Below, piece by piece: positions 1 through 8,041 of a DNA stretch of 10,000 nt. The notes below the pieces were generated by a model that did not search any database, was not told the DNA's origin, and saw only the letters and a program-made list of their open reading frames with translations. Within the stretch, counting starts at the first letter, position 1; each line of letters starts with the position of its first letter. Source of the DNA: Desulfomonile sp. (GTDB lineage Bacteria > Desulfobacterota > Desulfomonilia > Desulfomonilales > Desulfomonilaceae). The translations under genes and the position numbers were made by a program. The stretch covers positions 1 to 10,000 of the forward strand of contig JAIWNO010000226.1 of assembly GCA_020216785.1 (NCBI GenBank), written 5' to 3'.

Positions 1-1254
1 ACGCGGACCGAACTCCATCCGTCCCTGGAACCATCCCACCACCTTGCCCTGGCCGATAATGTCCGCAATCGCTGCGGGCAGGGAACCGTCATGAAGGTAT
101 TCGTAGGGATACCCGTTGGCATCAAGGAATTCCTTGATCTCCGCCTCGGAATATTCCGGACCGAGGTACGACCCGAACTGGAGATCGTTCACTCCGTCGA
201 CCATCCGTTCGTTGTCCAAAAGCTGGTGCCATACAAAAAGCGCTGCACCGAGCGCGCCTCCAGCGTCGCCGGCTGCAGGCTGGATCCAGATGTCCCGGAA
301 AGGACCTTCTCGAAGAATACGGCCGTTGCCTACGCAGTTGAGCGCCACGCCACCAGCGAGGCATAAGTATTGCTCGCCTGTTACCTTGTGGATGTGCCGC
401 GCGGTCCGGAGCATCACCTCTTCGGTAACTATTTGGAGCGATTTGGCGAGGTCCATCTCCCGCTGGGTGAGTTTGCTCTCGGGCTTCCGCGCTGGGCCGC
501 CGAAGAGACGCTCGAACGCTTCGCCCGTCATGGTGAGCCCATACGGATACGTGAAGTAATCCATATTGAGCTTGAAAGAGCCGTCTTCCTTGACGTCGAT
601 AAGTTCGTTGAGGATTATGTCCACGTACTTCGGCTCGCCGTACGGTGCAAGCCCCATAACCTTGTACTCGCCCGAATTAACTTTGAATCCGGTGAAATAC
701 GTAAACGCGGAATACAGCAAACCCAACGAATGGGGAAACTTGATCTCGTAATCGATCCGAATCCTGTTGCGCTCGCCCACTCCCCAGCTGGTGGTAATCC
801 ACTCGCCCACTCCGTCCATCGTGAGGAACGCGGCCCGCTCGTACGGCGATGGAAAGAAAGCACTCGCCGCGTGAGATTCGTGATGCTCAGGGAAAAGGAT
901 TGTGCCTTCATATCCCAAAGTCTTTTGAATGAGCTTGGGGATGTGGAGCTTCTGCTTGAGCCAGAGCGGCATTGCCAGGAGGAATGACGCCAAGCCTCGA
1001 GGAGTGTACGAGAGGTACGTTTCCAGGAGCCGCTCGAACTTGATGAACGGCTTGTCGTAGAATACTATATAGTCCAGATCTGTGGCCCGGATCTTTCCGT
1101 AGTCGAGACAATAGCGGATTGCGTCGTGTGGAAACCTGTGGTCGTGCTTGATCCGGGAGAAGCGCTCCTCTTGCGCGGCCGCGAGAATTTTGCCATCCCT
1201 CACGAGGCACGCGGCGCTGTCGTGGTAATATGCCGAAATTCCAAGTATGTCCAT
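1..1254 (-). CDS. NodU/CmcH-family carbamoyltransferase (C-terminus cut by left window edge)
   Basis: The reading frame is open for 418 codons from an ATG at 1254 to the window edge. Enzymes of this family transfer a carbamoyl group from carbamoyl phosphate, via a carbamoyl-adenylate, to a hydroxyl on an antibiotic, Nod factor or similar small molecule; they are cytosolic. The N-terminus reads MDILGISAYYHDSAACLV, the usual opening of the Kae1-like domain. The metal-binding signature HHESHAASAFF gives H124 and H128, followed by D147 (TMDGVGEW); this spacing matches the metal ligands known from TobZ. Further family motifs are NSGEYKVMGLAPYG and LAGGVALNCVGNG. The window ends inside GRMEFGPRA, the start of the conserved FGPRALG segment, so most of the C-terminal domain is missing (family members are usually about 550-620 residues). 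AGGTAG lies just before the ATG and serves as ribosome binding site. It follows the ABC permease after 206 bases. The substrate is unknown. Family certain, role open. Confidence 0.93.
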   Translation of the reverse strand, partial: MDILGISAYYHDSAACLVRDGKILAAAQEERFSRIKHDHRFPHDAIRYCLDYGKIRATDLDYIVFYDKPFIKFERLLETYLSYTPRGLASFLLAMPLWLKQKLHIPKLIQKTLGYEGTILFPEHHESHAASAFFPSPYERAAFLTMDGVGEWITTSWGVGERNRIRIDYEIKFPHSLGLLYSAFTYFTGFKVNSGEYKVMGLAPYGEPKYVDIILNELIDVKEDGSFKLNMDYFTYPYGLTMTGEAFERLFGGPARKPESKLTQREMDLAKSLQIVTEEVMLRTARHIHKVTGEQYLCLAGGVALNCVGNGRILREGPFRDIWIQPAAGDAGGALGAALFVWHQLLDNERMVDGVNDLQFGSYLGPEYSEAEIKEFLDANGYPYEYLHDGSLPAAIADIIGQGKVVGWFQGRMEFGPR

Positions 1255-1460
1255 TTCTACCTGCCGGTTTTGGCCGACCAATCCTTACACCGCGACCACG
1301 TACCACGATGTCGGGCGGTCGTCAATCGTTGAACAACCACTCAAACATTCCGCGGCAAGCCGCCGGACGCGGCGATATCATGGCGGACCACCTATTGTTG
1401 GTATACCTCGCTCTGGTGCTTTTGTAAACCCCGCCCGCGGGTGCAGCAAACGCCGCACCG

Positions 1461-2690
1461 TCATTCATACCGAAGCGCCTGGATGGGATGGAGTCTCGAA
1501 GCCTTGAACGCCGGGTAGAACCCGAAAAAGACTCCGACACCAGCTGAAAAGAAGAGCGCGATAATCATAGCCCATATATTGATTAACGCAGGCCAGCCGC
1601 TGACGCGTGCAAATATGTAAGATCCGGCCACCCCGAGCACGATGCCAAACAGACCTCCGGTCATCGACAAGACCACCGCCTCGATGAGGAACTGTGCCAG
1701 CACATCGATGGAACGCGCTCCCACTGCCATGCGGATGCCGATTTCCCGCGTGCGCTCGGTTACCGACACCAGCATGATGTTCATGATACCGATGCCGCCC
1801 ACCAGCAGCGAGATCGCGGCAATCGATCCGAGCAGTGTCGTCATGATGTTGAGACTGCGGGTCGCTGTCTCGAGAATCTCCGTGAGGTTGCGGACGCTGA
1901 AATCCTTCTCCTGGGTGCGGCCGATCCGGTGGCGCCGCGATAGCAACTCGTTGATTTCTTTTTCGGCCTGCGGAATCATTTCGGGGGCCTTAGCACGGAC
2001 AAGTATTGCGCGGACCTCGTCTCGAAACGGTGTGCCGAACAGCCTGTACTGCGCGGTTTTGAGCGGCACATAGATCGCGTCGTCCTGATCTTCCCCGCGA
2101 GGTGACTGGCCTTTGGATTCAAGCACACCAATGACCTGCATCGGCACGTTCTGAATCCGGATCATTTTTCCCAGCGGATACTCATTGCCCATAAGGCTCT
2201 CGATCGCTGTGGTCCCGACAAGGCACACCTTGGCAGCTCGCTCTTCCTCTTTTCGAGTGAAGAACCTGCCGAACTTCAAATTCCATTCACGAACAGGAAA
2301 GAAGTCGGCTGTCGTGCCGGTAACTCTCGTGCGCCAGTTGCGATTGCCGTACACCACCTGGGTCACTTGTCCCCATATTGGCGCAGCAAGCTCCACAGCG
2401 GGACAGTCTTTTCCTATGGCCTCAGCGTCGCCCGAAGTGAGCGTGTGCACCGACGCAGCCCCTAAACTTGCGCCGAACTGAGCTACCGCGCCAGGCATCA
2501 CCATGATGAGATTGCTCCCGATGGAGCGAATCTGCGTCCCAATGAGCTCCCTGGCGCCCGAGCCCACGGCCACCATGACGATCACCGCCAGGACCCCGAT
2601 CACGATGCCAAGCATGGTCAGCAGTGAACGCATCACATTCGCCCGGAGAGCCGAAAATGCTATATGAATGCCGTCAATGGGGTTGATCAT
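1461..2690 (-). CDS. MacB/FtsX-type ABC transporter permease
   Basis: A 409-residue membrane protein with the layout of MacB-type permeases that lack a fused ATPase. There is a first membrane helix at about residues 21-42 (SLLTMLGIVIGVLAVIVMV), a periplasmic MacB_PCD domain at about 45-280, and three C-terminal helices near 284-308, 332-360 and 367-392. The FtsX signature GIGIMNIMLVSVTERTREIG (300-319) followed by IRMAVGAR is intact, and the protein ends in the typical HPIQALRYE. Such permeases are mechanotransmission proteins that work with a LolD/MacB-type ATPase and an HlyD-like adaptor to export peptides, macrolides or lipoproteins, or to act on the envelope. Neither partner is in the window: the upstream neighbour is a methyltransferase and the downstream one a carbamoyltransferase. 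The ATG at 2690 follows an in-frame TAA 18 bases upstream and has no clear Shine-Dalgarno, but the N-terminal length fits the family. The substrate cannot be inferred. Confidence 0.93.
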   Translation of the reverse strand: MINPIDGIHIAFSALRANVMRSLLTMLGIVIGVLAVIVMVAVGSGARELIGTQIRSIGSNLIMVMPGAVAQFGASLGAASVHTLTSGDAEAIGKDCPAVELAAPIWGQVTQVVYGNRNWRTRVTGTTADFFPVREWNLKFGRFFTRKEEERAAKVCLVGTTAIESLMGNEYPLGKMIRIQNVPMQVIGVLESKGQSPRGEDQDDAIYVPLKTAQYRLFGTPFRDEVRAILVRAKAPEMIPQAEKEINELLSRRHRIGRTQEKDFSVRNLTEILETATRSLNIMTTLLGSIAAISLLVGGIGIMNIMLVSVTERTREIGIRMAVGARSIDVLAQFLIEAVVLSMTGGLFGIVLGVAGSYIFARVSGWPALINIWAMIIALFFSAGVGVFFGFYPAFKASRLHPIQALRYE

Positions 2691-2757
2691 GGCTGCTGCG
2701 GCCGACGGTTAGTGTTTCATTTCATAGGTTCTGTGATGTGTTGCCGACAGTATTGGG

Positions 2758-2780
2758 GGGACAGGTATCTTGCCTGTCCC
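2758..2780. repeat. Extragenic palindrome (REP-like hairpin)
   Basis: Between the methyltransferase stop and the permease start there is a perfect 8-bp inverted repeat, GGGACAGG (2758-2765) and CCTGTCCC (2773-2780), around a 7-base centre. Read on the minus strand the centre is CAAGATA; a single A-to-G change would extend the stem by one pair (GGC...GCC). Neither strand has a T-run after the stem, so it does not look like a standard intrinsic terminator. Strong GC stems with a short fixed loop lying between genes are typical of dispersed extragenic palindromes, but only one copy is present here, so repeat status is inference. Confidence 0.6.
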
Positions 2781-2814
2781 ATCGGCACCTTAAGTCTCTT
2801 CTCGCCGACGTTCA

Positions 2815-3369
2815 TCATCGGCGCCTCGCGATCAGCCGTGCAACGTTGCCGTCCGATCCTCCATAGGGCTCGTCAAGAAGAATATCCAGTGCGGGAAAGA
2901 ACTTTGCAAGGCCGCCGGGCGGAACGAGATACTTCGGATTGAATTCCGGATTGATGCTGGTGTGGCGGTGATTGAACGTAGAGTAAAACAGGAGCCCTCC
3001 CCTCTTCAGGGCTCCCTCGATGGCGGCCATGAGCCCTGGAGCGAAGAAGTAAAACACCATGACCAGATCGTACGTTTCCTTCGGGATCACGAACGAATCA
3101 AGGTCCGCCGCGATGCACCGCACCGCCACGCCACGGTCACGTGCTCGGCCATTGAGGACCGTCAACGCGAAGGTACTTATGTCCACAGCGTCGACCACGT
3201 ACCCGCACTCGGCCGCAAATAACGACTCAGCGCCCATACCGCACGCCAGATCAAGCGCTCGGCCCTTTGTAAGCAGGTCCGCGTGGTCAACCAAGAGCGA
3301 GTCGGGCGTTGGCGGGGCCGGCTCGGTCCGAGAGTACCGTGCGTCCCATTTATCGCGGTCGGTCTTCAC
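2815..3369 (-). CDS. Class I SAM-dependent methyltransferase
   Basis: A 184-residue soluble protein with a Rossmann-type methyltransferase fold. The N-terminus has DKWDARYSR, common in small TehB-like and Methyltransf_11-type enzymes. SAM-binding motif I is LDLACGMGAES (about 39-49), motif II is the acidic VDAVDIS (about 59-65), and CIAADLDSF (85-93) followed by YDLVMVFYFF (99-108) fits the motif III/IV region. It would transfer a methyl group from S-adenosylmethionine, but the acceptor cannot be read from the sequence; tellurite or thiol chemistry as in TehB is one option. The start is GTG at 3369, 10 bases after the stop of the diiron protein gene. No good Shine-Dalgarno lies between them, and a GGAG sits further upstream inside that gene, so translational coupling is likely. 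Fold call strong, function unknown. Confidence 0.88.
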   Translation of the reverse strand: MKTDRDKWDARYSRTEPAPPTPDSLLVDHADLLTKGRALDLACGMGAESLFAAECGYVVDAVDISTFALTVLNGRARDRGVAVRCIAADLDSFVIPKETYDLVMVFYFFAPGLMAAIEGALKRGGLLFYSTFNHRHTSINPEFNPKYLVPPGGLAKFFPALDILLDEPYGGSDGNVARLIARRR

Positions 3370-3379
3370 AGAGGAGTGC

Positions 3380-3913
3380 TCAAGCTCCGTCGAGAGTGTG
3401 TCGCTCCGTCTCGATGTACCAGGACTCGGGGTTCATCAGGTAGAGCTTTACGTCGGCCAGCGAAGCGTAGTGGCTCTGCTCCTCACGGATCATGACCTCG
3501 ATAAATTCCTGTTCCAGCGGATCGGTGGCCTTGCCGAGTTCTTTCTTATAGAAATCGATCGCGCCTTGCTCGAATTTGAGACCGATGTCCAGGGCCTCAA
3601 GGTCGCCAGTATCGGCCTTAATCTTTGACCCGAGGTTCCTCATGCGCTTGCGGAACAGGGCCTGCAGGTTCTCGTTCTCCATGCGGTAGTTCTTCCACTC
3701 ACCGCTCCAGGGTTTGCCTCCGCTCAGGCCTTCGTAGATCTCTTTGACCCGGCGGATATGCACCCCTTCTTCAGCGGTCAATATGCGGAAGATGTCCCTG
3801 CCGAGCTCGTTGGTGCACGTTGCGACGGCTTTGACATAGAAATCCCGGCCACGCACCTCTTTCTCAAGGGCCGCGGCAAGCATCTTCAGCGACCGATCTC
3901 CTGTTTCAGTCAT
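3380..3913 (-). CDS. Rubrerythrin-like ferritin-family diiron protein
   Basis: A 177-residue all-helical protein with two helix-pair halves, each carrying diiron ligands of the rubrerythrin/ferritin-like superfamily. E19 sits in EVRGRDFY, E49 and H52 in the first ExxH (EEGVH), E115 in KFEQGAIDFY, and E145 and H148 in the second ExxH (EEQSH). There is no C-terminal CxxC pair, so the rubredoxin domain of classical rubrerythrin is absent and electrons must come from another donor. Family members are cytosolic and are linked to peroxide reduction or iron oxidation in anaerobes. The central stretch around residues 62-100 (GKPWSGEWKNYRMENE onward) is a longer linker than the minimal fold needs. The ATG at 3913 has a strong GGGAGG about 6 bases upstream. 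It lies 64 bases after the ferritin gene and directly before the methyltransferase, so a shared transcript with ferritin is likely. Superfamily call firm, exact activity inferred. Confidence 0.9.
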   Translation of the reverse strand: MTETGDRSLKMLAAALEKEVRGRDFYVKAVATCTNELGRDIFRILTAEEGVHIRRVKEIYEGLSGGKPWSGEWKNYRMENENLQALFRKRMRNLGSKIKADTGDLEALDIGLKFEQGAIDFYKKELGKATDPLEQEFIEVMIREEQSHYASLADVKLYLMNPESWYIETERHTLDGA

Positions 3914-3977
3914 AACGACCTCCCGTCCTTACGTATCAATTCGGGGCCCTCCCGACGGAGAGCACAAAGTCTGAGTA

Positions 3978-4496
3978 TTACAGGGTTGCCGTTTCCGGTG
4001 GAGGCGTGAAGACGCGTGCAGCAAGTTCGCGATCCAACATGAACATGCCGCCGCCCTGTTCACCTGCAAGCTGGATTTTCTTTATCACTTCATCCGCAGA
4101 AGATTCCTCCTCCACCTGTTCGGTGACAAACCACTGCAAGAACGCATTGGACGCGTGGTCTTTCTCCGGAATTGCCAAGTCCACCAAGCTGTTGATCAAA
4201 CCCGTGACTTTCCGCTCATGCGCGTATGCGTCCTGGAACGCGGCCAAGGGCGAAGCCCACGATGTCGACGGCCCGTCGATCGCGCTGAGCTTTACCGTCC
4301 CGCCTCGCTCGTTGACGAACATGTAGAATTTCATTGCGTGGACAAGCTCTTCCTGGACCTGACATCGCATCCAGTGGGCAAACCCTTTGAGATTGATTGA
4401 CTCAAAGTACGCCGACATGGAGAGATACAGGTACGAAGAATAAAGCTCAGCCACGATCTGGTTGTTGAACGCTTCCTGAATCTTATCGCTGATCAT
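3978..4496 (-). CDS. ftn: Non-heme bacterial ferritin
   Basis: A 172-residue ferritin that would assemble into the 24-subunit iron-storage shell and oxidise Fe2+ at its ferroxidase centre. With the start at 4496 (MISDKIQEAFNNQI) the ligands fall at E17, E50, H53, E94, Q127 and E130, the same numbering as E. coli FtnA. This supports that start. A longer form from an ATG at 4520 adds eight residues (MSGERGGQ) with no family support, while AGGGGTGG lies just before the 4496 ATG as ribosome binding site. The sequence is complete, including HWMRCQVQEELVH in helix B and QWFVTEQVEEE in helix D; the C-terminal tail ARVFTPPPETATL is ordinary for the group. It sits between the RND pump and the rubrerythrin-like gene. 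No clear Fur box was recognised upstream. Confidence 0.96.
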   Translation of the reverse strand: MISDKIQEAFNNQIVAELYSSYLYLSMSAYFESINLKGFAHWMRCQVQEELVHAMKFYMFVNERGGTVKLSAIDGPSTSWASPLAAFQDAYAHERKVTGLINSLVDLAIPEKDHASNAFLQWFVTEQVEEESSADEVIKKIQLAGEQGGGMFMLDRELAARVFTPPPETATL

Positions 4497-4536
4497 TTGC
4501 CCACCCCTTTCACCAGACATTCAATCTTATATATCC

Positions 4537-4565
4537 ATACTATCCATTCGAGGAGAAAGCGGCAA
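4537..4565 (-). promoter_or_regulatory. Candidate sigma-70 promoter for the ferritin operon
   Basis: On the minus strand, between the RND stop and the ferritin start, TTGCCG (4560-4565) and TAGTAT (4537-4542) are separated by exactly 17 bases. This places transcription start about 10 bases before the longer ATG at 4520 and about 35 before the preferred start at 4496, so the longer start would leave almost no leader. The AT-rich stretch just downstream (ATATATAA on the minus strand) could also serve as a -10. Prediction by eye only. Confidence 0.4.
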
Positions 4566-4585
4566 GGCTACACTGTGCGCCTATC

Positions 4586-7500
4586 CTACGACGCTCCGGC
4601 CCTTTTTCCATAGATCTGATAATAGACGATCGGCACCACCACAAGCGTGAACACCGTGGACGCGAAGATGCCGAAAATGAACGACCACGCCAGCCCGGAA
4701 AACACCGGATCCAGCGTAATCACCCACGACCCGAAGATCGCCGCGCCCGCGGTCAGAACAATAGGTGTGAAACGCACCGCGCCGGATTCAATGATCGCTT
4801 CCTTGAGATCGTAGCCGGCCTGCGTCCTCATGTGCACAAAATCAATGAGAATAATGGAATTGCGGACCACGATTCCAGCGAGCGCGATCATCCCGATCAT
4901 TCCGGTCGCAGTAAAGAATATCGAGTCTGTGTATCCTCCCGCCTGCCCGGCCGCGACCGCGTTCAGGAGCGCAAATCCGGGCAGGATACCAATGAGCGTC
5001 AGCGGAATGGAAACCATGATCACAAGCGGCACGACGAAAGATTCGGTCTGTTGAATAAGTAGGATGTAAATCAGCACCAACGCTCCGAGAAACGCTATCC
5101 CGAGATCGCGAAACACGTCCAGGGTGATCTTCCACTCCCCTTCGCCGGCCCATTCCACCGAGTAGCCCTGTGGAAGGGGCTTGTTTTTCATTGCGTCCTG
5201 CAGATCGAGGATTGCGTTGACCGGGCTCGTGCCGGCAACTTCGCCGGTCACGAAGACGACTCGCCGCATATTCTTCCTGTAAATGGATTTATCGACCACC
5301 GCCTCCCGAAGCTCACCCAGCTCATTGAACGGAATCATTGATCCGTCCAAGCCTTTGACGCGAATCGGCCCCATATCCGCCGGCTCGGACCGGAGAGCGC
5401 GCGGCAATCGAAGGTTGATTTGAAGTGGGCTTCGTTCCGTGCCCGTGTGAACGGTAACCGGCGAGTTGCCGCCGAGAAAGATCTTCGCTGATTTGGCGAC
5501 TTCCTCGGTGGTAACGCCCGCGAGCGCGGCCTTGGTCTTGTCCACCAGAAACGTGTACAGCTTCTGGTCGGCTTCGACGGTGTCATCCACGTCCACAACT
5601 CCCCGCGTGCGGCCCATGATTGACTTGATCTGCTGCGCCTGAGCAATGATTTGTTCGTACGTAGCGTCCGGAGGCCCATACACCTCTGCGACCACCGTCG
5701 AGAGCACCGGCGGACCTGGCGGTACTTCGACAATCTTCAGGTTCGCTCCGTGCCGAGCGGCGATCTTTTCCAGGTCCGGACGAATTCTCAGAACAAATCC
5801 GTGGCTTTGATAGGCCCGCTCGTGCTTGTCAAGCAGATTGACCCTGATATCCGCGATGTTGCTGCCCCGCCGCAGGTAATAGTGGCGCACCATACCGTTA
5901 AAATCGATGGGCGAGCCGATTCCGACGAAAGACTCCAAATCCCTCACCTCATTGACTGTCGCAAGATAACTCTCCAAGTCGGAAACCACGCGATCGGTGC
6001 CTTCGAGGGTCGTGCCTTCCGGCATGTCGACAAGAATGAGAAATTCGTTCTTGTTATCGAAAGGGAGCATCTTGAGCGGCACGAGGCCGAGCGCAACAAG
6101 GGAGCACGACAGCAGGAGCGCTCCTACAATGCCGCCCAAAAAAAGTTTGCTTCTGCGGGGGCTCTCGAGGAACGGCGTGATGATTCGACGATAAACTTGG
6201 TACACGCGGCCGGTCTTGAAGTCGTAGGGCTTCTCTTGCTTTTCGTATTCCGCTTTCAGTGCGTGATACGTGGTCCACGGCGTGACTGTGAACGCTATCA
6301 CGAGCGACATGATCATTGCCACGGGCACGTTGAGGGCCATAGGCTTCATGTACGGACCCATCATGCCGGTGATGAAAAAGAGCGGTATGAATGAGGCGAT
6401 CACCGCGAGTGTAGCAAGGATCGTGGGCGGACGAACCTCGTCCACCGCCAGCAACGTGGCATCGAGCGGAGGGTGTGTCTTGAGCTTGAAATGTCGGTGG
6501 ATATTCTCCACATCCACGATCGGGTCGTCCACCAACAGGCCGAGCGAGAGTATCAATGCAAACAGGGTGACCCGGTTGATTGTGTAGCCCACGAGCAGAT
6601 TCGCCAACAGCGTCACCGCGAGGGTCATGGGTACCGCGAGCGCCACGATCATGGCTTCGCGCCAACCGAGCATGACCGTGAGCAGCGCGATGACGCTGAG
6701 CACCGCGAGCGCCAAGTGCTTTATCAGTTCGTTGACCTTTTCGTCCGCGGTCTTTCCGTAGTTGCGCGTGACCAGGACGCTCACGTCTGATGGGATCACG
6801 GTTTTCTTGAGTTCCTCGACCCGGGCGACAAGCCCTTCCGCAACCTTTACCGCGTTGGTGCCTTTGCGTTTTGCTACCGCAATAGTCACTTGCCGGTAGG
6901 TCTTTCCTTGGACAGCGTTCGCGACGCCGCGCGTCTCCGGATCGCGAGCGGCCCCTGGACCAAAGACAAGCCGCGTGTAGTCCACCGGCTCCGAGGGCCC
7001 GTCCACTACATCCGCTACATCTCTGAGGTACACCGGGCGGCCGTTGTTGACACCGACTACGAGGTCTTTTACTTCGTCAACGGAGCGGATGAACGGCCCT
7101 GCGTCCACCGCCACTTCACGGTCCATCCGGTCCATGAAACCGGCCCGGAGGTTGACGTCCGCACCGCGAAGGGCCCTCTCCATCTGAAGGACCGAGACAT
7201 TCCGTGCGGCCATTTTGTCAGGCTGAAGGAGCACTCGAATCTGACGGGTACGCCCGCCCACCACCCACGCGCGCCCCGTATCCTGGATGGCCTGAATGCG
7301 GTGAAGAATCTCGTCCGCGACCCTTCTCAGCTCATAATCGGACAGGATGGCACTATACAGGGCGAGGGTGACAATGGGGACGTCGTCGATCTCCACCGGT
7401 TTGACCACCCATCCGGTGACACCTTGCGGCACCTCGTCAATATAGGACATGATCTTGCTGTGGGTCTTGAGCAGGCTGTTTTCCCGGTTCTCGCCTACGA

Positions 7501-7819
7501 AAAAGCGTACGGTGACCACCGCGGCGCCCGGCTGGGACACGGAGTAAACGTACTCGACACCGTCGATCTCCCAGAGCTTTCGCTCAAGGTTGATGGTGAC
7601 GAGGTTTTCGACTTCTTGTGCCGACGCCCCGGGGAAGTTGATCATCACGTCAACCACCGGCACGACTATCTGAGGCTCCTCTTCCCGTGGAGTGACGACA
7701 AGCGCGGCAGCGCCGGTGAGCAGGGACGCCATTATCAGAATGATGGGCAGCTTTGAGACGAGAAACAGCTCGACGATCTTCCCCGTCAGACCGAGTTGGT
7801 ATTTCTCCGCGAGACTCAT
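4586..7819 (-). CDS. RND family efflux permease (AcrB/HAE-like)
   Basis: A 1077-residue inner-membrane proton antiporter, full length for the AcrB superfamily. TM1 lies near residues 22-42, followed by a large porter/docking loop, a TM2-TM6 block at about 364-515, TM7 near 560-582, a second periplasmic loop, and TM8-TM12 from about 903 to 1067. TM4 carries the proton-relay pair in LGLLVDDPIVDVENI (D431, D432), and TM10 has VVRNSIILIDF, where R986 and N987 align with the AcrB Lys-Asn pair. The N-terminal motif FPGASAQEVENLVT (62-75) is typical of AcrB-like pumps. It would export small molecules together with a periplasmic adaptor and an outer-membrane TolC-like channel, but neither is encoded in this window: upstream is a 382-base gap, then a divergent TerC gene. 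The ATG at 7819 has only a distant GGAG. The substrate is unknown; the single D-D pair favours the HAE group, but heavy-metal transport is not excluded. Confidence 0.93.
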   Translation of the reverse strand: MSLAEKYQLGLTGKIVELFLVSKLPIILIMASLLTGAAALVVTPREEEPQIVVPVVDVMINFPGASAQEVENLVTINLERKLWEIDGVEYVYSVSQPGAAVVTVRFFVGENRENSLLKTHSKIMSYIDEVPQGVTGWVVKPVEIDDVPIVTLALYSAILSDYELRRVADEILHRIQAIQDTGRAWVVGGRTRQIRVLLQPDKMAARNVSVLQMERALRGADVNLRAGFMDRMDREVAVDAGPFIRSVDEVKDLVVGVNNGRPVYLRDVADVVDGPSEPVDYTRLVFGPGAARDPETRGVANAVQGKTYRQVTIAVAKRKGTNAVKVAEGLVARVEELKKTVIPSDVSVLVTRNYGKTADEKVNELIKHLALAVLSVIALLTVMLGWREAMIVALAVPMTLAVTLLANLLVGYTINRVTLFALILSLGLLVDDPIVDVENIHRHFKLKTHPPLDATLLAVDEVRPPTILATLAVIASFIPLFFITGMMGPYMKPMALNVPVAMIMSLVIAFTVTPWTTYHALKAEYEKQEKPYDFKTGRVYQVYRRIITPFLESPRRSKLFLGGIVGALLLSCSLVALGLVPLKMLPFDNKNEFLILVDMPEGTTLEGTDRVVSDLESYLATVNEVRDLESFVGIGSPIDFNGMVRHYYLRRGSNIADIRVNLLDKHERAYQSHGFVLRIRPDLEKIAARHGANLKIVEVPPGPPVLSTVVAEVYGPPDATYEQIIAQAQQIKSIMGRTRGVVDVDDTVEADQKLYTFLVDKTKAALAGVTTEEVAKSAKIFLGGNSPVTVHTGTERSPLQINLRLPRALRSEPADMGPIRVKGLDGSMIPFNELGELREAVVDKSIYRKNMRRVVFVTGEVAGTSPVNAILDLQDAMKNKPLPQGYSVEWAGEGEWKITLDVFRDLGIAFLGALVLIYILLIQQTESFVVPLVIMVSIPLTLIGILPGFALLNAVAAGQAGGYTDSIFFTATGMIGMIALAGIVVRNSIILIDFVHMRTQAGYDLKEAIIESGAVRFTPIVLTAGAAIFGSWVITLDPVFSGLAWSFIFGIFASTVFTLVVVPIVYYQIYGKRAGAS

Positions 7820-7873
7820 GGTCGGGAACGACTCTCCATTGCAATATGAACAAATCAGCAGTCGATGAAAATG

Positions 7874-7902
7874 AACCTATCATCCTCGCCGGCAGCCGTC
7901 AA
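7874..7902 (-). promoter_or_regulatory. Weak candidate promoter for the RND pump
   Basis: On the minus strand, TTGACG (7897-7902) is followed after 17 bases by TAGGTT (7874-7879), about 55 bases before the RND ATG. The -35 matches five of six consensus bases, but the -10 only three of six, so this is a tentative call. Confidence 0.25.
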
Positions 7903-8041
7903 TGTCCGGAAATGGTTTGAGTGCTCCTTGTGAAGATTCGGATATTGCTTCCCCCGCTTTTCATCAGGTTGGAAATGACAAGCTCTGTCGGGAGGTCCAG
8001 CTTCACGTAATAATACGGATAACCTTGCCTCGTATTGGACA

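Noticed and set aside
1361..1374. CGCCG-GACG-CGGCG hairpin before the carbamoyltransferase gene
   Set aside because: A short GC stem of this kind is common by chance in this base composition and no terminator tail or known regulatory motif accompanies it.
1440..1459. GGTGC/GCACC inverted repeat just after the permease stop as a terminator
   Set aside because: The stem is only 5 bp with a 10-base loop and no T-run follows on the minus strand.
3941..3955. TCGGG/CCCGA hairpin between ferritin and the diiron gene
   Set aside because: A 5-bp stem without a T-tract; it may fold but does not support a terminator or attenuator call.
6890..7756. 288-codon plus-strand open frame antisense to the RND gene
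   Set aside because: It lies wholly inside the well-supported RND coding region and its translation has shadow-frame composition with many His, Arg and Asp residues.
7846..7920. 24-codon plus-strand open frame in the divergent intergenic region
   Set aside because: No ribosome binding site precedes the ATG, the peptide has no recognisable motif, and frames of this length are expected by chance.
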